Shown here piece by piece: positions 1 to 6,900 of a stretch of DNA of 8,857 nucleotides (its first letter is position 1; every line of letters starts with the position of its first letter). Source of the stretch: an uncultured Clostridia bacterium. Lineage in GTDB: Bacteria; Bacillota; Clostridia; Lachnospirales; Lachnospiraceae. The DNA lies in contig CALASV010000225.1 of NCBI GenBank assembly GCA_937888895.1, positions 1-8,857 on the forward strand, read 5' to 3'. The translations under genes were made by a program, and so were the position numbers. The notes beneath the pieces are model-generated. The model was not told the origin of the DNA. It saw nothing but the letters and a program-made list of their open reading frames with translations, and did not search any database.

Positions 1-30
1 AATTAATAACTTTAAAAGAAAGGAGATAAT
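1..30 (+). other. Short leader / intergenic spacer before the polymerase gene
   Basis: The polymerase frame is closed here by TAA codons at 4-6, 7-9 and 13-15, so the gene cannot extend further upstream. An upstream gene could end at this double TAA, or in another frame at TAA 27-29 or at a TGA at 32-34 that would overlap the start as ATGA. The window is too short to decide. No promoter can be recognised in 30 bases. Confidence 0.6.
19..26 (+). promoter_or_regulatory. Shine-Dalgarno ribosome binding site
   Basis: The sequence AAAGGAGA ends five bases or fewer from the ATG at 31 (AGGAG is at 21-25, with a five-base spacer). This is close to the ideal anti-Shine-Dalgarno complement and fixes the start codon. 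It is notable because most Bacteroidota, the usual hosts of cultured crAss-like phages, rarely use this signal. Confidence 0.88.
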
Positions 31-930
31 ATGAAAGCTGAAATTTATTACTGTGATGGTCATGGTCAAGAAGTTCTTCATTATAATGGTTCAATTGTAA
101 AAGATGGTAAACTCACAGGTCAAGAATTTTTATTTAAGAAACTTTTCAATGTAGGTTTTGACGCTAATTCTGCTATATATAAACTTCTTGGGATTTATGA
201 TGCTAAAGACAGTAGTTTTAGTAAATCTTTCTTTAAAGTTCGTAAAGATGGACGGCTTCAGATAAACTTTAGAGATAATGATATATTTAGACTTGTAGAT
301 GCTAATGGTAAGAAAGGTATCATAACTGTTGGAAATGATTTTGATTCTTCTATGAATCAAACTATATCTGAAGGTATAGATAATATTGTTTCTGATTGGT
401 TAGATACTTATATGACCTATATATCTAATTCTCGTTCTCAATTTGAAACTATATTAGATGCTGCTGATAATCTTGATTTTACTGATTATATGTTAAATAC
501 TACTTTAGCATATATGATGTATGATTCAATATTTGAAGGTTCATCTAAATTTTATAAAGACCCTAAGACTTTCTTAAAGCGTGCTAAAGAAACTCAAATG
601 GGTGGTACTTCATTTGCTGCCTTTGATTTTAATCAATATATTGGAAACAATATTGAAACTGTTAAAGATATTAATGGTGAAGATGCAGTTATTTCTATTA
701 AAGATAGAGGCGGTAATGAATTAATTCAAACTATTCCTACTTATACAGGAAATGGTATATCTAATAATCCTTTTGTTCTTCGTACCGGTTTTAGAGCTAT
801 TACTGTAAAAAATACCAAATCTAAATATAAAGAAGTAAAAAGAGTTTGGGAAACAGTTTATAAATCTGCTCTTAAAGGTGTTAAAAATGAAGAATCTGCA
901 AGAAAAATTGCAGACCAAATTGCTGCTGGT
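31..930 (+). other. Protein region: N-terminal domain (residues 1-300)
   Basis: This segment precedes the polymerase core. Residues 1-110 are a mixed, soluble sequence in which I recognise no family. Residues about 120-190 look helical and end in IFEGSSKFYKDPKTFLKRAK (167-186). The pattern (loop, FYKD, then KR) is one I associate with crAss-like polymerase proteins just ahead of the catalytic part. No catalytic motif is visible. It may contact other virion cargo or the template, but that is inference. Confidence 0.5.
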
Positions 931-3900
931 TATGGATATGGTGAAAAAGGTGCTACAACTAAAGTTAATGATGCTCAATCTTATATAACTCTTGAAGAGT
1001 TTATCCGTCGTAAATTTGCTGATGGAACTCTTGAAGAATATATGCCTCTTCTTCAACAACTTCTTGACCCCAATATTAAACCTGAAGATATTGATTACGA
1101 ACTTGTAGCTAAGAAAATTCAACCTCAAAAGAATGTTTACTATGATTTACAATTTGACCCTATAACTGGTAAACATTATCCTCGTCAAATTAAAAATGCT
1201 GAGTTTGTTCTTATCCCTAAGCTTTTAGAAAAAAGATATGAAGAAAATGATGATAAAGGACATAAAAAAGGAGAGCTTCTTCCAATGGAAGAACAATCTT
1301 CTCTTTATCAACTTTATCATATGATGAAAGAAAATGATATTGCTCAAGTTAATACTGTTGAAACTTCTAAAGCTGCAAATAAAAATGTTCTTACTTATTG
1401 GGATAATGATGGAAAAGCTAATATGGATTTACTCAAATCTTCCCTTAAGGGGGATGTCGTAGAAACATATTATTATAAAAATCTTTATAAGCAACAAGAT
1501 GTTGTTGACCACATAGGTGATACTGAAAATAAAGCTGGTATTCAGCTTATTAAAAAGATAATGGATAATGCTTCTTCTTATGGGAAGAAAGTTTCAGATG
1601 CTACTGATGTTATACAAGCAGCTATGGCTGCTAATATTAAACATTCTTATAATGAGCTTATTAGAGAACTTGGTTGGAAAACAAACGAAGCTGGTGATAT
1701 AGTAAATAAAGATGGTTCTACATTATTAAAATTTGATAACTTTTATAAGAAATGTCTTGAAGAATTTCAGAGAACAGGTTCTGATAGCAATATAACAGAT
1801 TATCTTACTCCTGATAAAACAGGTATTCCTATTATGCCAGAGTGGATGTCTGTTGTTGCTACTAAACTTGAGAATATAGCACAATCTGTTTTCAACAATA
1901 ACATTACTCGACAACTTTTACCTGGTTATCATGGTACTCAAGTTACTAATGTGGGTTATGCTGATGACCTCAAGTATCACCCCGTAGGAGAAAATGGAAA
2001 TCAATATCCTGTTGTTGAAGTTCGTTTGCCTGCTTATCATCCTGCTATTAAGGCTCTTATTAAAAAGTATGGTAAAGAAGAAGCTCTTCGTAGACTTAAT
2101 GAAGCTGGTTTAACAACTCATATTGGTTATCGTATTCCTACTGAAGGGAAACAATCTATAGCTGTAATTAAAGTTGTTGATTTCCTTGATGAAGCTTATG
2201 GCTCTACTATAATAGTTGCTAATGAATGGGTTACTCAAACTGGTTCTGACTTTGATATTGACTCTATCTATTCTGTTATATATGAACTTGAATTTGATGG
2301 AGAAAATGTTAAAAAGATTGAATATGATTTAACTGATTCTGAAGAAGCTACAGATAAGAGATTTATTTATCAACTTCGTAAGAGAGTAGAGAATAATGAT
2401 GAGTATCTTGCAGCTTTTAATAATATACAAGAAGAAAATAATTTTGATGCTTTTATAGAACTTGGTAAGAAAGTTGGACTTAATTATGAAGAATTTGCTT
2501 CTCGTCCTATAATGGAACAACTTACTCGTGAACAACGCAACAATGTTATTTGTGATAATATGGTTGCAATTATGAGTGATGAAGCTGTTATGGAAGAAGT
2601 ATATGGTCGTTCTAACTTTGATGATATTACTGCTGCTAAAAATGAAATGGAAGAAATATCTGGTAATACACTTAAAGATGCTTCTGTTTATAATCCATTA
2701 GACCAACTTAAGTTTATGCAAAATGCTATTGATGGTCGTAAACTTAAAGCATTTAGTGTTAATCGTGATACATTTACTTCCATAAATAATAGAGTTAGAA
2801 CTCAATTAAGTCAAAAGGATGGTATTAGAGTTGTTTATGATTCTGAATATTATGATGAAAATATTATAGCTGGTGCTTATGATAGATATGATAAAAGAGA
2901 TACAAATATAATAGTTGAACATCGTCAATTTGGTTGGTCAAATAATAATCGTAATGTTGTTGGTCGTTTAATTACATCTTATTCTTCTGAAACAACTGCT
3001 CATATTCTTGATGCTATTAAAGAAGGTGCTTTAATTAATGAAACTGATTATACTTTTGGTACATTTAAAACTCTTATAGACTTAGGTATAGATTATCGTA
3101 CAGCTATTAGCTGGTTAATGCAACCCGCAATAAGCAGATTAAATGCTATAAACAATAGTACTAATAGTATTTATATTGGTAGCAAAGTTAATCCTGTTTA
3201 TCAAGCTGTTGTAGATATTTATACTGAATTAGGTTTCAATGATAATACTAATAAGTATCCTACTTATAAGGAAATGTTTGAGAAACTTAAAAAAGATGAT
3301 GATTATCAAAGAATATTGAAAGATGTTTTCTTTGAAGATGAGAATGGTAAAACTGCTATAAATGGTAAAGCATTAATTAAACGACTTGAAAACGAAAAGA
3401 AATATAAAGAAACTGGCGAACCTATTTCTCGTGATGATTTAATATTTGATTTAATAACTGTTAGACAATTTGATACTTATAATAAATTAACAGATAATAT
3501 TGAAAATGTTGCTCAAGTTTTAAGACCAGATTCTTTCGGTGCTAAACAGATTATTAGAGATACAAGAACTGTTATAGAAAAAATAGATAGATATCGTAAA
3601 AAAGATGGTAATGTTCTTATAGCAGAAGATGGTAGAAATATTATAAATGCTGTTTATACAGAAGATAACTCTCGTTATGAATATCTTAATGCATTCTATA
3701 AATATGCTACTTTAGCTTCTGTTAATATAAATACTAAACTTTTTGATACTGAACGAGGTAATTTCTTACTTCTTACTAAGGAAATTGAAACTCGTATAGG
3801 TAAAACTCTTACAGATGAACAATATCAAGATGCTAAGAAATATCTTGTTCATTCTGTATATCAAGGCATTCCTCTTCTTTATTCTCCTATTAGATTAGAT

Positions 3901-6900
3901 GATTCTCGTTTTGTTACAATAGATAAAGAAGCAATAGAAAATGGAAATGTTGCTTATTGGGATACTGAAACAGGTCGTATATACGGATTAAAGGAAACTG
4001 AAAAGAATAATCCTGATATAAATTTTGAAAATCCTTCTAAAGAAGATATAGATACATTTGCTAAATTAACTCCTGCTCAAAAAGTTTTATATATTAAAAC
4101 TCATTTTACTGATATAAACTATTTCAATAAGTTAGATGTTGTTAAAGCTTTTAGAAATGAATTAACTTCTAAGCATTATTCTTACAATAGAATATTTGTT
4201 GCTGATACAACATTTGATATGGATACTCTTCGTCAAGAATTCTTAAATGCTTTTATGAATAAGAATCCTCTTGTTCGAATGACGGCTATTGACTTAGTTA
4301 AATACTCGTTTGTTGTTGAAGGATTTGATTTTAGAAAAGGTTCTATTAGTAAGACTATACCAAATGTTGTTCTTTATAGTGATGTTCAACAAGGTGGTAT
4401 GGGAATAGTAAGTCAGGCTAAAGAAAGTTTCCAAAATCTTGATGTTCCTGGTTATGAAGTTCAATACTTTACTGATAATTTTATTAGAAGTCATAGCTAT
4501 ATTATAGAAAAAACTTCTATTAAAACTAAGAATAAAGATACTGTTTTACATAACAAACTTCTCAAATGTTATGACAAATCTAATGGCTTAATTGCTATTC
4601 CTAAGGTTGAAGCCTTTGAAGATTTAATTGATAGAGTTAAACAGAAAAGAAAGACCAGCAATTATGTTAAATTAGAACATTCTGCTGCTGGTTGTAGGCA
4701 AACTATACTTTATAAAGTTGTAGATAATTTGTTCTTAGATAAAGTTTATCTCATTCCTATTAATTATCTTGAAGAATTTGAAAATTCTGAATGGTCTGTA
4801 AATAATGCTAATAATAGATGGCAATCTTATAACTATTATATTTCTATAATTCAAGAACATATAACTGCTAATCAGGATATATTTGAACTTGATGAAAATG
4901 ATAAACTTGTAGCAATATCTGATAATCAAGATGAAATTAATACTCTTCTTGAACAAAGAGATATGACTTTACAAGAAATAGCTGAAAGAAAATCTGAAAT
5001 TCCTGTTTATAAATTTTCTTCACATCCTGATGAATATAAACTTATAAATGCTTATAAACAAGATAAACCTGCTCAAAATGCACAATTATCTAAATTCTTC
5101 AATGATATTAAGGAAATTATTGATGAAAACAATTCTGAAATAAAAACAATGGTTGTTGAAAATTCTTCTGATGTTATAGAAGGATTGCTTGCTCTTGGTA
5201 AACAAAGAAAATCTTTTTATATTCCTTATGAAGATACAACTGTTAAAGTAAGTATTCAAAGATATTATCCTAATAAAATTAAACAATATCAAAATAAAGG
5301 ATTGTCTGCTAAAGAACTTACTAATGATATTCAATTCTATAGTAAAAGATTTGGTAAAATTGAAGATTGGCAAAAGTTTTATTCAATAGAAATTGAAGTT
5401 GATAGTAGTACTTTGCAAAATATTGAAGACAATGATGCTCGTGATAGTAAATATACAAGTTATGATGCTGCATACAATGCTTCCTTTACGGGGGATGAAA
5501 ATCATACTCTTTCTGTTCTTATTGCTAAAGACCTTAAATTCCAAGCTATTCATGATGATGAAGATGCTATGCATACTTTATCTTCATTTAGTCTTAATGG
5601 AATACACGCATCTTCTGTTCAGAGTTTAAATGAAAAGAAAACAAGTGTTTATGCTATTGCAAATAAGTATTATAAGAAAGCTTATGATTCTCTTAATGCA
5701 GAAATGAATAATTTTACTCTTTCTAATGGACAAGTTTATAAGATTTCTGACCCTGAACTTTATAAAAATCTTACTCCCGATGATGCTCAAAGATTAATCA
5801 ATCTTGTTCTTAAAGCACAGAATTTTGGTGATTCTCTTAGAGAATTTACTGACTTTGATGTTATAGGAGAAGATGCTGAAACTCAGCAAGAAGTTGAAAC
5901 TCTTAAAAACTATGTTAATTCTATTAGAAATAGTAACTTGCTTAAATCTGCTTTTGACCATATCTTTAATATTTACATTTCTAAAGAATATTCTCGTAAT
6001 CCTCACATTAAAGTTGGCTTAATAGATGCAACAACTTTATTTGGTGATACAAGTCGTTTTACTGCTGCTATAAGTGATATTGGGCATATTCCTCATAAGC
6101 AAATACAAATGGTTGTAAAAGCTATAGGAGATTCTCTTAGTGCTGCTGAATATGAAGGTAGACAAAAAGTCCAAGACTTTGATGATTGGATTAAAAATAA
6201 TATAGGAGATAATCCTAATGAGGTCTTTAATAAAATTATTGATAAGGATGGTAGAATAATTCAACCTTTTACTGATAAATTTATTGAAGATAAAATTAAA
6301 TTCCGTGATGAACTTAGAGAAATTGCTCAAACTAAAGGTTATGGTAGTAGAGAATATATAGAAAAGCGTTTAGCTTATGATAAATGGCTTTATAAGAATA
6401 CTGAACAACTAATAATACCTGATTATTATAGACAAAATATTGAAATTAGAGAAAGAGCATTAAGACTTGGTGGTGATAGATTTATAAAATATAAAGAAAT
6501 TACTACTGAATTAAATAGTGTTTATAGAGATACTTATAATCTTACTCCTGCTGAACAAGAAGAAAGAGGCAAACTTATAGATGCTCTTTATGAATTGCTC
6601 AATAAAGAAACTGAAGATGGTAAAATGAAACCTGCTTCTGAACTTAATGAAATAGAAGCTGTAGAAAAATATAGAGAAGATAATGCTAAATTAAATCAAG
6701 AATACTTTGTGTATAATGAAACTGAACAATTTAAAAAGAATCTTCAATATAATCTCGATATAATAAAGAGATATGATGCTGAACACAAAACTGAAAGTAT
6801 TCAACAGAAACTTAATAATTTAGAATATAGAATTGCTTATAATTGGATTAGAAGTAATACTCGATATAAGCTTAATAAAGAAGCCCAAAAAGCTCTTGAA

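Noticed and set aside
721..1128. Minus-strand open frame of 135 codons
   Set aside because: It lies wholly antisense to conserved polymerase coding sequence. Its product is rich in Phe, Ser, Ile and Asn in the way expected from the complement of Lys/Glu/Asp-rich codons. Frequent CTT and TCT in place of TTA, CTA and TCA removes antisense stops. The same holds for the other minus-strand frames, for example 7546-7884 and 6037-6330.
1442..1453. Palindrome CCCTTAAGGG as a transcription terminator
   Set aside because: There is no loop, the arms are only five bases, no T tract follows, and it lies mid-gene.
5393..5629. Plus-strand 78-codon frame
   Set aside because: It is out of frame with the main gene. 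Its Met/Leu-rich product comes from GAT-rich codons read one base off. No ribosome binding site precedes it.
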